Assembly: GCA_019914945.1 (NCBI GenBank)
Contig: CM034102.1
Location: 16,295,501-16,359,500 of the forward strand
Direction: 5' to 3'
Length of the DNA: 64,000 nt
From: Typha latifolia
Lineage: Eukaryota; Streptophyta; Magnoliopsida; Poales; Typhaceae
Shown here: in pieces, positions 38,588 to 51,300 of the stretch
Numbering within the stretch: the stretch's first letter is position 1
Layout: the number at the start of each line of letters is the position of its first letter
Notes under the pieces: generated by a model
Told to the model about the DNA's origin: nothing
The model's database searches: none
Seen by the model: the letters and a program-made list of their open reading frames with translations, nothing else
Program-made: the position numbers and the translations under genes

Positions 38588-39729
38588 GTGAAGCACTACA
38601 GTTTTTTTTTATAACAATTTTTACCCGCAATAATTCCACACCATAATTTCATGTGAATGTAGGCTATCTCGGATTAACGATTATTATTTTACTATTGCTT
38701 TTGAGAATTTTAATTAATCTACCACCATTTTTCGCAAGAGGTGAGGAAGTATGAAATTTATCTAATGTAAGAATACAATTTTTGTCCCTTTATCTTTTCA
38801 AAAAAGAAGAAGAAAATAAAATTTTCTCAAAGGAAATAAAAATGAATTTGGTTGCCACTGCATCAAGTAGCTTTCTCTTAGTATAATCCATCATCTCATG
38901 GTGTTTTTACTTTGTGCATGGCTTGGGCATCTATAATCATTAAAAGAGAAGGAATGTGTTTTTTCCGAAAATTTAGAAGAAGAAGAAGAAGAAGAAAAAT
39001 AACTTCATAATTATAAGAAAAATATTTTGAGTTCTTTCTTAAGATGTGCTTCTTTTGGAGAGAGGGTAGACAGTGAATTTAGATTCATTAAGAAGAGGTC
39101 CACTGTGTTCTTCTCTGTTCTTCAAAGCACTCCAATGTCAAATTCAATAATCATCATTTCCTCATCTGAATCTGTACTAATACAAAACAACTAGCAATTA
39201 GATAGCCGCATAAGTTTAATTATTCTCTTCAGACACAATGGCGAATAGGCAAAGATGAAAAGTATTTACATTACAGTATCAAAGTATTATAAGGGCAACC
39301 TGTATGCCTCTCTTCTGTACACTTTCTTGAAATTAAGAAAATAATTGGGTGCCATGCAATTTACTTCAGACTAAAAGTAGAGCTGAAATCCAACGATAAT
39401 TAGTTCGTTTGTTTCTTGCACTCAGATCTGAACAATATGATACGCCTTGTAGAAATTAATAAGTCTGTCATCAACTCTGCGCGAAAAATGAATTAGAGTT
39501 CATTTTATTTTTGCTGTTTCCAAGTGAGCTTCTGATATTACTTCTATCAGACCTGAGACATACCCTTTATTCAGTAAAATATCTATGCTTTTCAGAAAAC
39601 AAAGAACAATGGTTAGAGGCAAAAGAACCCATGAACCCTGTATGTTGTTGTCCAAAAAGCAATTTAAGCTAACATATGTACTAAAAAATGACATACAAAA
39701 TTAGAGCTCAGGAAGGATGCATGCCCACC
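37791..39729. promoter_or_regulatory. DEK 5' leader/promoter and 3' flank of next gene
   Basis: 37791 to about 38300 is probably DEK 5' UTR with an intron. Sequence near 38080-38340 is more GC-rich and looks like a first exon and core promoter. A (TA)n lies at 38552-38573, followed by T-rich DNA. 39000-39729 is probably 3' UTR and flank of the 39730-40413 gene. No further coding sequence was seen. Confidence 0.45.
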
Positions 39730-40413
39730 TTATGCTTTAATTTCCAACCTTGGACATATGATGGATCCTCTTGCTATGTCTATCTCGATTAAATTATCTT
39801 CCTCATTAATCTCTGATAGGAGCTCCATTAGCCCATGTTGCATGAGTAGCAACTCAGGTGAGAAGTCAGACAAGCATCCTCCTTTCGGTTGTAATGCATT
39901 CGACTCCTCCTGAGCAACATAATGCCCATCAGAAAGAGCAATCTCAATGAGGCTCTCATCATCTGAATCTGAATCTTCTGAACAATCTGACAATCCTTGC
40001 AGGTTCTCATGCGATGATTCATCGTCAGTGACCGAACAACTCGATGATCCTGATCGAATTCGACGTAGATTCGCTGATGTCGCATTGCTTGAACCATCTA
40101 ATCCTTTTAGGCCATCTTTCAGTGATCCATTTATGTTAAACTTGTTGTCTTCTTCTTCTTCTTCTTTTTCTTTTCCTTGATCTCCTTCCTCATCTTGTGG
40201 CACCATGGAGTTGGCTTTGATGAGCTTTCTAAGCTTAGGCAAGAAAAGTGAGAAGGAAGTGGATAGAACCAACACTAACAAAGTAAGAGATGCTGGAGGG
40301 GAAGAAATGATATAACTACAAAAAATAAGTAGGAGAGACAGTAAAATAGACAATCTAGGATGATTAAGCATAAAAAGAGAGTAACCCATTTGGTAATCAG
40401 ATGATTCTACCAT
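39730..40413 (-). CDS. Plant protein of unknown function with two membrane segments
   Basis: Single-exon 227-residue protein. Residues about 20-37 (LSILLSLLLIFCSYIIS) and 40-58 (ASLTLLVLVLSTSFSLFLP) are hydrophobic and would form a membrane hairpin. A basic stretch follows (KLRKLIK), then an acidic Glu-rich linker, Ser-rich sequence, and two similar acidic segments: ESLIEIALSDG and, near the C terminus, ELLSEINEEDNLIEIDIARG followed by CPRLEIKA. I recognise this C-terminal block as conserved in uncharacterised plant proteins, but no function is established. The leader upstream has a GA repeat (40571-40593) and a TATA-like run at 40538-40552. It is co-directional with DEK but 1.9 kb away, so it is not linked functionally by position. 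Confidence 0.85.
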   Translation of the reverse strand: MVESSDYQMGYSLFMLNHPRLSILLSLLLIFCSYIISSPPASLTLLVLVLSTSFSLFLPKLRKLIKANSMVPQDEEGDQGKEKEEEEEDNKFNINGSLKDGLKGLDGSSNATSANLRRIRSGSSSCSVTDDESSHENLQGLSDCSEDSDSDDESLIEIALSDGHYVAQEESNALQPKGGCLSDFSPELLLMQHGLMELLSEINEEDNLIEIDIARGSIICPRLEIKA

Positions 40414-43400
40414 GAGGGATGCACAGATGTGTAACTTTATTGCATCAAAAAGTAGAAAAGGCTAGCTTCTGAGAGTGATGAAGAGAGGGAAACTGAACTA
40501 TGTGGAGTCTCAATACATCTGAGATGCTAGAGATCATACATATATATATATACACCCCTGCAGAGAAAGAAGAGAGAGAGAGAGAGAGAGAGAAACATAT
40601 ATCAAATTGGATTGAAACAAGAACTAGAAAGCAGTACAGTGAGCAATATGGAAGATAGCAAAAGATGAAGCCACTTTGGAAAAGAGCTTAATGGATCTCA
40701 AGAGGGAGATATAGTTAGTAGCCACTTGCAAATAGGAAATTAGAGAATTTAGACCAATAAGGGAAGAGAGATCTTCTTTTCTTTTGCCCCCTTGGAACTC
40801 CAAGAAATTGCTGTTGGTTGCCACCTCTGCACACTTCCCTTAGATACATAAACAATGGTTTTACACATGTTACCACCGCAACTCCTTCAATCTTTTCTCT
40901 TGCATCATTCAATAGGTGGTCCTCATACTGCCTGTGATTCTCTTGGGAGAAGTAAATTAGAGTCTAAAACTGTGTAGATTTGGAGCTCCAATTGCTTAGA
41001 AATTTGAGAGGCCATGTGCAGGGAGTTCAGCTCACCACATGGCAACAAGAATTCAGATTCCACTTATAAAATTCAAGAATACCTCTCATTTCTAATGAAA
41101 CTGTACTTTTACATGTTCATACTTCATAGTATCTTACCACTTATGTGAGGAAAGTTTATTGTTATACACAACACACACAGATTTATATATCTACATATAT
41201 ATATATATATATATAAAGGTTAAAGCTATCTATTTGCTTGGAATTCCTCCATTAATTGAATACAATGGTCAAATAGAAAAATTCGTGACCTGTCCTTGTT
41301 TTCTGGTTCTTGATTTATTTTCTCTGCAACTTCTGAACTGTGCTTATTATATTTATGTTAACAGCGTCAGAAAGTGAGATTGCAGAGATCAGATGTGCAG
41401 TGCAACAGAAGACAAATCCTTATCATCTCAGGTGCTGTTTGAAATTTGAAAATTAAGAAGATCCTTATGATTCAAAGAAGAAGAAGAAGAAGAAGAAACT
41501 ATGCGTTGGTTGCCAACTAAGTTACTACTAATCCATGATGATAATCTGGAAATCTAGATTAAATTAAGCAACTTTCCTCTTGGTTGTACTGTTAATGATG
41601 AGCCTATGTGTAAGCTTTTTGTTCCTCTAATAATGCCATCCTTTGAATATTCTCATTCATTAGATTCACTACACTAGTGGAGTTCTCATTATTACAGTAC
41701 AAAACACTTGATCTCCCTGCTCTTTTTTCTTTTTTTCTTTTTCTTGGCCAAGCTTTTAGGTTATGAGTTTGAATGTGATTCTCAAGGCCTATTTCACTTA
41801 TTAGACCAACATCAGCCATCTTTCTTATGATCTTTGTCTCCTCTTTTTGTTCTTGTTGCTATGTGGGTCCCAAGGACATACTTGGCAAAAGGTAGTATGA
41901 TGTTGTCTTAGATTTGAATTCCTGGACCAAAATATCCAAATCTAATTTGGCTTCCTGGGCTTGCTCAAATTTGGTTTAATCTGGATTAGATTATGGATGG
42001 ATGCAGAGATCAAGTATAAGTCGCCGGCCCTAGCATGAGGATTGCCCCTTATCCTCCTCGTCTATCTCTTACCTGTTCGTCTCCTCTCATTCTCCTCCAC
42101 GCTTAGGTTGGTATCAATTACCCCTCATTATCGCTCATTAGAACAATGAGGCACTCAGGGGCTCTCCTCTTCTCTCTTTTCTGTACTCCAACCTTTGACT
42201 GGCACAATAGAGGGAGGAGGTAGGAGGGTTATCGACGGCTTAGACTTTAGGTTTTGGTGAGTGTATGATAGGTTTGGAGATTTTTGTGGTGATTTTGTCT
42301 TGCCATTTTGAGTGGTTACACTTTGTCTTCCACAATCCTATCCTCGAAGCTTATCTGCCTTTGCCTTTTCTTGCCACAAGGCTGCCTATTTTTATTTTAT
42401 ATATCATTTTGCACTCTATTGTAAGCTAGTAAATATAAGATTATGTGTGTCTAAGTCAGCAAAAGATTGTGCCTATAGATATTGGACATTTTTGTTCATA
42501 TAATCTTACAGGGATATGAATATATTATTGATCGTTAAGATTAATGTCATATTTTTATTTATTAAAATGTATTTATTTATATATCAAAGGGGTTTGTTCA
42601 AAGTATGATTCCATTATCCCTCTTGTTTATCATTAGACATTATGTTTGTACGTGTTGAGTCGTTAGGGTTTGATGCATCTTCTTTGTTATTTTGTCTATT
42701 GTACAAATATGTTCGGAACTTGTTTGGATACTTATCCTATATTAGATTTTCTAGCTCTGTTATAAATAAAATATTACCAAAGGACTTTTTTTTGAGGTTG
42801 GACCAATTAGATATTTCTTTTTTTTTTTTAAATAGAAGTGATAAATTAATAGTATTTCACTAATACTAATAGTATTTGAGCGGACGTGCCCTCGTACCAT
42901 ATAAACCCTATTTAAACAACTAAGCTCTATCCCAGTAGCACGTCCTCAATAACGTAACTCCTTTCTTCTGCTAAGAGGGGAGGGACCGTCAATGGCCCGC
43001 CAGTCGTATGAACCAATTAGAGGCTAAAATTACTAATTAAAGATTGTTGAGTTGGTGTGGAGAATAGTTGGGGTAGACTTGAAAACTATGATAGAGATAT
43101 TTCTTATATTCTAAGCATGAGACAGGTGGCACACTTCTTCTTATGACACTTGGATGTGGGATAGAGGTAGGCAACCAACCGATGGCTTCTATCACCATCT
43201 TTTCACCTCCCCTTTCCTTAGTTAGTCGGTAAGCAAAACAAAGAGACCCTGAAACTAAATGATAATTACAAAGAACTACTTCTCTATTAAAAAAATTATT
43301 AGTAAGCCAATCTTTTCGTGCAATTACCAGACTATCCCTGCATCAAGTTATCTTCATCCCCAATTACAGTTCCATTAAGATTTCATTTAATTAAGGTTCA

Positions 43401-43961
43401 ACTGCCAACTTATAGAGTAGGTATACATAAATATATTAAATAAATTACGGGTTTATTAATGGGTGTGACACTTGTGAGCAAATTGCAAAGCTGGCCATAT
43501 AAAGGAGAGTCATATGAATCCTAATTGGGCGTGCATGCACTGGTAACAAAGGTACGGAGTATATATAATAACTTTACGTAAGAAAGACTTCTTTTGATCG
43601 AAGGTTTTTTGTGCTTGGGAAATCTAATGCATTGAGAGAATTAAAAAAAAAAGAAATTATTGGCCTTCCTATGTAGGCAAGCAATAGCCAATGTTTAAAT
43701 TCATTTGTAGTTGGAGATCTAATGTTTTGCGGCGTTTAAATGTGCGAGAAAGATCATTAATTAATCTTTATGGTTGCTTGTGTACTACTTATCGATATGA
43801 ATACAGTGATGCTAATTACAAGTTAATTACTAAAGTATAATCATTAACTTATGCAAATGGGTATATTAGTCATTCTGCTCCCATAACCATCGCAAAGGAC
43901 CCCTGGGGGCATCATAGTAATTCTCCCTGATATCCGAGGTCATTTCTCTACCACATAGAGA
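40414..43961. other. Intergenic region with microsatellites
   Basis: Near the left end lies the promoter of the 39730-40413 gene with (GA)n at 40571-40593. Further right are (TA)n at about 41195-41214, an AAG run at about 41477-41497 and T-rich tracts. No open frame here resembles a known protein. At 42889-42955 a short inverted pair GGACGTGC/GCACGTCC encloses about 50 bp; its meaning is unclear. Probable promoter of the Ole e 1-like gene lies at the right end. Confidence 0.5.
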
Positions 43962-43970
43962 TATATATAC
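43962..43970 (+). promoter_or_regulatory. TATA box of the Ole e 1-like gene
   Basis: TATATATAC lies 64-72 bases upstream of the ATG at 44034, a normal plant distance for a short leader. Confidence 0.55.
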
Positions 43971-44033
43971 CTCCCATTACGCTTTCATCCCTTCTCCCCC
44001 TTGCATATCGATACCTCATGCAAACGTAAGGAT

Positions 44034-45651
44034 ATGCGCGAATTCCGAGGCACAACCTTCACGTCGGCGACCGTGCTCCTCCTCCTCCTCTGCTCGGCCA
44101 ATTCAGCTATCGATGAGATGCCCATGCAGCTTCTCTCACGTGCGGAGCTCGTGCGAGTTGCCGGCTACGGCGAAGAGCGGCTCTCCTCCGTGCTGGTCAC
44201 CGGCACGGTCGTCTGCCATGCCTGCGTAATCCCTGCCTCACACGTATCAGGTTTCCAGCATTTATACTTGCAATTAACTTTTAGTATTTTGTTTACTTCT
44301 TTCATTAGTAGCATCATATGCACTAACTAGTAGATGACATAGCTAGCTTAGAGCGAATAACTATCGTAGTTATTTAGTTATCGATCGATGTTAAGGCTTA
44401 TGTACCTTCATAAAAGGATGAGACGAATGGGATTAATAGTTAACGATGCCTGACGAAGAGATGTTTTAGGATGAAATGGTGAGCGAGTTTATCAATTCTA
44501 TCTTTGAAGGAAAGATGGTTACGAGTAACTTCAAAGTAGTTTCAAGTGTTTTAAAAAAAAAAAAAGATTACGTACTACGTGATCATACACATAAATTAGC
44601 TAGAGTTTTAGATCATTTTCTTTTATCATTCGCGTTTTGGATGTAAGAAAAGAATGGAATTTATATATGGGAGTGCCAACTAATTATTTAGTGGATAAAT
44701 TTGGATCAGAAAGTTCGATGGTAGGTAATCCAAGTCCTTAGACCTTAAACACCCACATTTGAGAGAGAAATCACACTCTTGATCAAGCTATGAGTTCATT
44801 AATTAAGATGCACTTAAGGAAATAGATAAAGATTATTCTACAAATCAAGATGACTTACAGAGGTGGACATGCAGTTGGCAGGTGGACATCATACCAAATG
44901 CATGTTGCTATTTTTCTACGTTTGTAAAGATGGTCACTACCTAGCAGTTGACACCCCCACCGGCCTTCCAACAAACAGACATTTCATCAAACATTAGGCG
45001 TTCAGAAACAAAAGACTAATTGTATACTGAATATATTAATTCGATATCAATTTGCTCTGTTGAATGTCAAATGGAATTAATGTCTTAGTGGTTCATGCTG
45101 ACACTACCTTTTTCCGTATACATTACGAAATGCTTAAAAGTGCCTACATATACAAAGTGTTACATAACTAGTTGTCTACGTAAAAATAGAGAACAGAGAA
45201 ATAGGAAATAAAAACAAAACTTCTTTTATCATCTTTTCATGATAAAATCATCTGTATTTTGTTATTTAATAAAGAAGAAATTAATTACTGACTACAACAT
45301 TGCTATGATTAATTTGAAGCTGCAAAAGTAGCAGTTGGTTGCAAAATGGAAGGCAAAAGAAGGATAGATTGGGTGCACGGAGTAACAGACGATTATGGAG
45401 AATTTATAGTTGATCTCCCTTCCCACCTCCATGCAATCCCAAGGATAGACAAGGATTGCATGGTTCGAATCCTTCGTCTTCCAATGAATTCACCTTGCCG
45501 ACTGATTGCTTCATCACGCGTACGTCCACAAGCTATACACTTATCTTCCATTGGAAATGGTATTCGAGTTTATACTGCAGGACTCGTGAGTCTTAATCAC
45601 AACAGTGAGCATCTACGTGGGTGCTCAAAAATGCAAGATATTTATGCCTAA
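44034..45651 (+). CDS. Pollen Ole e 1 / extensin family secreted protein
   Basis: Two exons, 44034-44250 and 45320-45651, joined in phase 1, giving 182 residues. Residues 1-25 form a signal peptide (basic start, then ATVLLLLLCSANSA). The mature part carries the Ole e 1 pattern: VTGTVVCHAC, AKVAVGCK, TDDYGEFIVDLP, DCMVRIL, PCRLIA and a last cysteine in RGCSK, consistent with three disulfides. Members are secreted cell-wall-associated glycoproteins, known from pollen allergens but widespread in other tissues. The first ATG in the same frame as the signal peptide was taken; the frame is open further upstream but has no other ATG. The 1.07-kb intron sits in the first part of the domain, between the two cysteine blocks. 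Precise role unknown. Confidence 0.88.
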
Positions 45652-46107
45652 AAAATTTCAAAGTCGTATAGATTTTTCTTACACATGTATACATGAAGTG
45701 GTGTTCCAGACTAGTGTAAAAATAATCATTCATGCTGAATTAATTTTGGCATAGTATATGTAAGTGTGTGGAGAAAAGAGTTCTTTTTTTCTTTATCTTT
45801 TTGCAAATATATATTATGAACCAATCCGACAACATGCAAATGGACGCATGCCACGTTTTCATATACTCTCCACTTGACATATATACCATGCCGACCTGGG
45901 TATCGATCTTATCTTCCGAAACAATTGGAAGACGTTTGCTGCTTCACAAACAGATAAAAAATACACTTGACATATATATATATATATAAAACACCTTCTA
46001 TATATTATTACAGCCATTACTATTATTACAGTAGATTATTTCACTAGTTCTAAATATATAACACGAACTTATCACGTCTTGGGCTCCCAAAATATACACT
46101 AAAAAGA
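45652..46107. other. Convergent 3' region
   Basis: 3' flanks of the Ole e 1-like and TPD1-like genes, with a short (TA)n at about 45968-45987. Nothing else was recognised. Confidence 0.6.
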
Positions 46108-46778
46108 CTAGTAGCATGAAACCGAGGTGACATCGAGTGGGTAGCGATAAGTATTAGCGTACTGGAACGAGAGGCTCTCCCCCGGCCCAAGCGCGGCTCC
46201 GTCGTTTACGAGGCAGTCGTCGAACTGGACACGCCGGAAGATACGTGGATTTATGAGACGGGCCGAGCTGAACCATCCGCATGCCACGTGGATGTCTGAG
46301 ACGGCGCAGCCGGACACGCAGACGTTTAAGATCTCCACGGTGTACGTCGGGATCCCATTGGGCAGTGGCGCAGTGGCCCCTTGGTAAACCACCACGTCAG
46401 CTTTCGAGCATGCCTCTAGGCCGGTCCTGGCCGTTGATCTCGCCCCCTCCGTGGCTTCCCCACCGGCTGATTAGCTCATGGAGATACGATGGTTAAGCAA
46501 TAAGCATGCATGCAACTATGAACTTTAAGAGAGGGAAACAAATGCAGCAAAGAATTTTTAAAAAAAAAATAAAAAAGCCAAGTACCAGTTTTGAGGAGCT
46601 TCCGCATCCTGACCGTCCGATTGACTTCGTGATGGAAGAGTGGCCCTTCCGATTCTGCATGCATGTTGCTACTAAAACGCGAGGAAATAACTGAAATGCC
46701 ATCACACAGCAAGCAGAGGAGAAGGCTAAGGGCCAGAGTGGCCGAGAGAGCGCAGGATCGCCATCGAAACGAGCTCAT
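46108..46778 (-). CDS. TPD1-like secreted cysteine-rich ligand
   Basis: TPD1 is the small secreted protein sensed by the receptor kinase EMS1/EXS to specify tapetum in the anther; TPD1-like proteins also act in ovules. Two exons, 46586-46778 and 46108-46466, joined in phase 1, give 183 residues. The N terminus has a signal peptide (CALSATLALSLLLCLLC). The conserved domain starts at about residue 82: ACSKADVVVYQG, then APLPNGIPTYTVEILNVCV, SDIHVACGWFSSARLINPR, DDCLVNDG, and LSFQYANTYRYPL, ending SVSCY. Six cysteines are in the expected places. The final Tyr after the last Cys is an extra residue compared with the family members I recall. It is convergent with the Ole e 1-like gene. Confidence 0.93.
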
Positions 46779-46893
46779 GGGTGATCAGAGCCGTCGGATG
46801 CCACAAGGACGAGATGGGAACTGTGGGGTTCCAGGAATAGGAGGAGAAAAGGAAGAAGCCACTTGAAACTTGAAAGGGATAGATACTTCGTCT

Positions 46894-46900
46894 TCTTATA
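46894..46900 (-). promoter_or_regulatory. TATA-like element of TPD1-like gene
   Basis: The minus strand reads GTATAAGAAG, about 116 bases upstream of the start codon. It is a plausible core promoter element, supported only by position. Confidence 0.4.
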
Positions 46901-47022
46901 CCCGCTTTCTAATTACTAACTACTCGTGCCTCCGTATAAATTAGGCTCCGTCCTACTCACATATACTAGAATGCCACTGTATTTATGACCATTCAAACTA
47001 CCTTGAACATTTGTTGCTTATA

Positions 47023-47044
47023 CCGTCTGATCATGATCAGACGG
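47023..47044. repeat. Perfect 22-bp palindrome
   Basis: CCGTCTGATCATGATCAGACGG has full dyad symmetry. It lies about 245 bp upstream of the TPD1-like start codon, so a dimeric-protein site or a simple hairpin is possible. Confidence 0.8.
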
Positions 47045-47638
47045 GCCACATCGGATGACGCGCATGAAGATTTGGGGGTCGACATCATGCGTGGGAGGGG
47101 TCCCATCAAGTGAGAGAACATTCTCTAAGAGAGCATTAAATGGACGGTATCGGATGAGATTTCGGAGTCCATCCGTCCATTCATGCCGTCTATGTGTACA
47201 TCATACATAGTTAGATACACCATGGCCCTTAGGTAATAGGGTATTAGTACTAGAGAGAGAGAGAGAGAGAGAGAGTGAAATAAATGCCCCTTGGTATGCA
47301 AAGATCCTTAGCTATAATGGGAAATATAAGAGATCTTTGACCAAAGATGAGGTAGGAAAAGTGCACGAATCACCAGGCTGTCCTTCGGTATGATTTCACG
47401 TGAGATCTGGTGTAGATGTATAGATCTCCAGGTGTACGAGACGTGCATGGGGAATGAGGGAAGACAAAGAGACAGACCCTGGCGTAGTGTACGTGAAGCA
47501 ACACCTCTCTCTCTCTCTAGATCTCTTTGCAATTAATTAGGTTGCTAGTTGATGAAATTTTGCCGAAACATAGTTTTATGATAACATATGGCCTATGTTA
47601 AGTAGGCACTAATTTTCTTCATTGGTTTCACTTTTATG

Positions 47639-47648
<10 letters not shown>

Positions 47649-47718
<70 letters not shown>
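47649..47718. repeat. Compound (TA)n(GA)n microsatellite
   Basis: About 32 bases of TA followed directly by about 38 bases of GA. Likely polymorphic. Confidence 0.9.
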
Positions 47719-47722
<4 letters not shown>

Positions 47723-48337
47723 TGAAAAGAAGGCGAGATGGCAGGGAGTAAATGAGAAGAGAAAGCCGATCGAGGAAGAGATGCGTTTTAATGAGGGGAC
47801 AAGGGTGATGCATCGGAAAATGGTACTGAGAGGAAATTTCTATTCAATCGAGGTATATAATGTAAAGTTAGCCGCCAAAGCAAAAGGAACTAAAGTTGAA
47901 CTTAGATCAGTAGGAGAGAGACTAGAGAGGAAGCCAAATAGGAGGGAAGGGAGGGTCTGAATTGCATTAATGCTTCCTCCAGTAGTACTACTGTACTAAT
48001 AAATATCAATGTACGTAGCATCTAAAGATCACAAAATCTGCAGCCGAATAACACATCGCTGCCGATTACAGACAAGAAGCGAATGGAACTAACTGCGCAC
48101 AGTTGGATGGCCAGGGAACTGTAACGAGCACCGGAACGCATGCAGCAGCCACGCGCCGCGCCGACGTAGGAATGCCACGTCCATCGTCCACGAAATCCGA
48201 GGTGCGACAAGTGCCTGCCCGTGAACAAAAGAAAGATCCTGCTTAAGATCTTTGGAACAATGGCAAAAGAATCCAATACAATTAACTACTCACAGATGCA
48301 GTATATGTATATATTTGTGTTTGTTATTATAACAAGA

Positions 48338-51300
48338 TTAGAAGCTGCCACTGGTAATATCTCCCCATCGGACATTATACTTTGCAGCGAGATAGTGTGC
48401 TCCAACTGGGCCTCTGCTACCATATGGGTAGAGCTCTGGAGCAACTCTTCTATCTTCCAATTCCTTCAGCAATGGCGAGAAGAGAGACCAAGCTGCATCC
48501 AGTTCATCGCTTCTGATGAAAAGCCGGCGTTCTCCTCCAATTGCATCTAGGAGAAGCCTCTCATATGCATCTGGGATCTCTCGTGGGTACCTGCAAATTA
48601 AGCATATATGCCACAACATACATAAATCGACAAGATATTAATTTACATTGGGTTGTGAATAGGGTCTGCAGGGTTGATAATATTAGGTCATATCTCAAAG
48701 CTCATACATATTAGAGAGTAATTTACCTCTCAGAATAAAGTAGATTTAAGTTACTGCTGTCCAATCTCATGCTCAGCCCTGGGATCTTATTATTTATCTT
48801 CAGATATATGGCTTCGTTGGGTTGTACACGGATGACAAGCTCGTTAGATAATTTGTCTAAATCAGTCCCAAACTTTCGCTTGTATAAGTTACCAGGTACA
48901 TGTCTGAACTGAACTCTAATCTCTGCACTAGATTTTAAAGAAAAAAAGAAAGAAAGAATATCCTTCAATAATATAGATGAAGGTACGAAAATAATACAAG
49001 GAAAGAGCGACCTCTCCTTCCTTACCTCCTAGTATGCAATGCTTTTCCAGCTTTCATTAAGAAAGGAACACCATCCCATCTTGCATTGTCTATAAAAAGA
49101 GCAGCAGCCGCAAAAGTTGGAGTAAGACTGCCCTTTGGCACTGTTGGATCATCAATATAAGCTGGATAAGATTTCCCACTTCTTGTATGGCCCTTATATT
49201 GTCCTACCACAACATCATCCACTTGCAATTTCCTCATGGATCGTAGAACCTTTACCTAAAGTAGAGTAGTATTATCATGTTGTGAAAGATGACTTGCCAA
49301 TGCAATGAGAACACATAGTAATTCCATCACTACCTTTTCATTTCGAATATCCTCGGCATCTAAACTGACGGGGGTTTCCATGGCAAACAAAGCTAATATC
49401 TGGAGCAGGTGATTCTGCATTATGTCCCGGATGATTCCATAGTTGTCAAAGTAACTGGAAATAAGGAAGCAAACGATTATTCTACCTTGCATATTAGTTC
49501 CTTGATGAAACGGGAGTAACTAAATATATATAGATATCACAAACCCGCCTCGACCCTCTGTTCCAAAATCTTCAGTAAATATGAGTTGCACGTTCCTAAT
49601 GTAGTTCCTTGACCATAAAGGTTCAAAAACAAGATTGGAGAAACGAAGAACCGAGAGGTTTTCAACAAGTTCTTTTCCCAAATAGTGGTCAATCCTACAA
49701 AATATATATGATGACAATTACTTAGGAGTAATAACTATTTGTGTAGTTGACAACAAAATGTAATAAGATGACAATTACTCAAGTTACATGACATACCTGA
49801 AAATTTGATCTTCAGTTAAGTACATCTTTAAGCATTGCGTAAGCTCCCGAGATGACTCGGAGTCGCGACCAAACGGCTTTTCAACTATGAATCTGGTCCA
49901 TCCAGTTAATGAAGAAGCAGAACAGCTTGCACTCCTCACCACATCAACAAATATGTTTGGAGGAATTGACAAGTAAAATAGCCTATTAGGTAGTTTGCCA
50001 GCCTGCCAAATGTGATCGAATTAGATTATATCTAATTACACTTCTATTAAGATCAGAACATTTATTTCAATACAGAGAACAGAAGCTATGGCAGAAAAAT
50101 AAAATGTGCTTCTGTGACATTGAATGCAAATGAAGAGACTGCAACTATCATTCACTAGTCTTATATTGTGACATTGTTACCTCTTTTTCTCTAAGCTTTT
50201 TGTCTAACTCTGAGAAGTTCTCATCTGAACCATACTGTCCAGATTGATAGAAGCATCTCTGCAAAAATTGTTCCATCTTATCACCGCAGTTTTCCCTGTA
50301 AAATGATTGACATAGTAATGCAGGTATGACTCCTAAAGTACTTCCAATTGCTTTCAGAAATATAGACTTGAAATAATATCTACAAAACAGTTAATTAGAC
50401 TTGATATATAGAGATAGGAATTAGGAGTCCAGCCAGCCAACCAGAACCAAACAGTAGACTTCTTAAACTTGGCTCTGCATGAACACTAACTAAATGAACC
50501 TTTGCAGATCTCAATAGCAAATTCTAAGCGGTCAAGCTAGATCTTACAGTAATTTCATGATATTTTTCATCCAATCTGAGCCTTTTGGACGAACTTAAGC
50601 ATATCATAAACCTGTTTTCATCATGTTCAAGCAAATATCTTATAAGCAAGTCTAATTATGCTCACCTGAGTTCATAACCAAACTGAGCTATCTTAGGTTT
50701 TAGTGAATCGAGTCCAGAGATGGTTGTTGCATCTCTGAGGGGGACCGAAAATAGCAATATGAAAATAAGAAGTTCCAGAATTTCAAAAGATACCTCTTAT
50801 CAATTCTGCAAGTCAAAGTTTTGCTGATCATGTTTCTCAGTTCTTCATCAGTCAATTTACTACGAGCATAACCAAAAACTGTAAAATGCTGCATAAACAG
50901 GAATAAATCAAGCTAAAGGAGACCACTATTAGAGACAGAGTATTTTTGTAAAATATTAGGATCTATATATCAGCAGAGCGACTTCACAACTGACAATAGT
51001 TCAAAGTAAGAAGTGAAAATTCAGACCTCAGGAAGGCAACCTTCATAAAATAGAGCAAAAAGTGCTGGGAAGATTTTCTTCTTAGCAAGGTCCCCAGAAG
51101 CTCCAACAACGGTGATACTGACTATACTGTCAGCCTGTTCTAGCCCATCCTTAGATTGTTTTACTGTAAGTACTTCTGCATCAATTTTCCAAATTATTTA
51201 ACAAGAAAATAAGAAGGAAAAAATAAACGAAATTTCCGTTAGGATAACAAAAAAAGTGAATGACTAGAGGCAGATTTAGAGGATGACAGAGACTAAAGAA

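Larger units (their letters stand above)
46901..48337. other. Intergenic: TPD1 promoter, repeats, G6PDH 3' flank
   Basis: Contains a perfect 22-bp palindrome (47023-47044), (GA)n at 47252-47275 and a compound (TA)n(GA)n at 47649-47718. The G6PDH 3' UTR occupies the right part (about 48000-48337). It is more GC-rich near 48100-48200 but shows no recognisable domain in any frame. Confidence 0.5.

Noticed and set aside
47718..47960. 80-residue Lys/Arg/Glu-rich open frame
   Set aside because: Starts at the edge of a GA microsatellite, has no family resemblance and no clear promoter or partner exons.
48022..48276. 84-residue minus-strand frame after the G6PDH stop
   Set aside because: Position fits the G6PDH 3' UTR; the G6PDH C terminus is complete at 48338.
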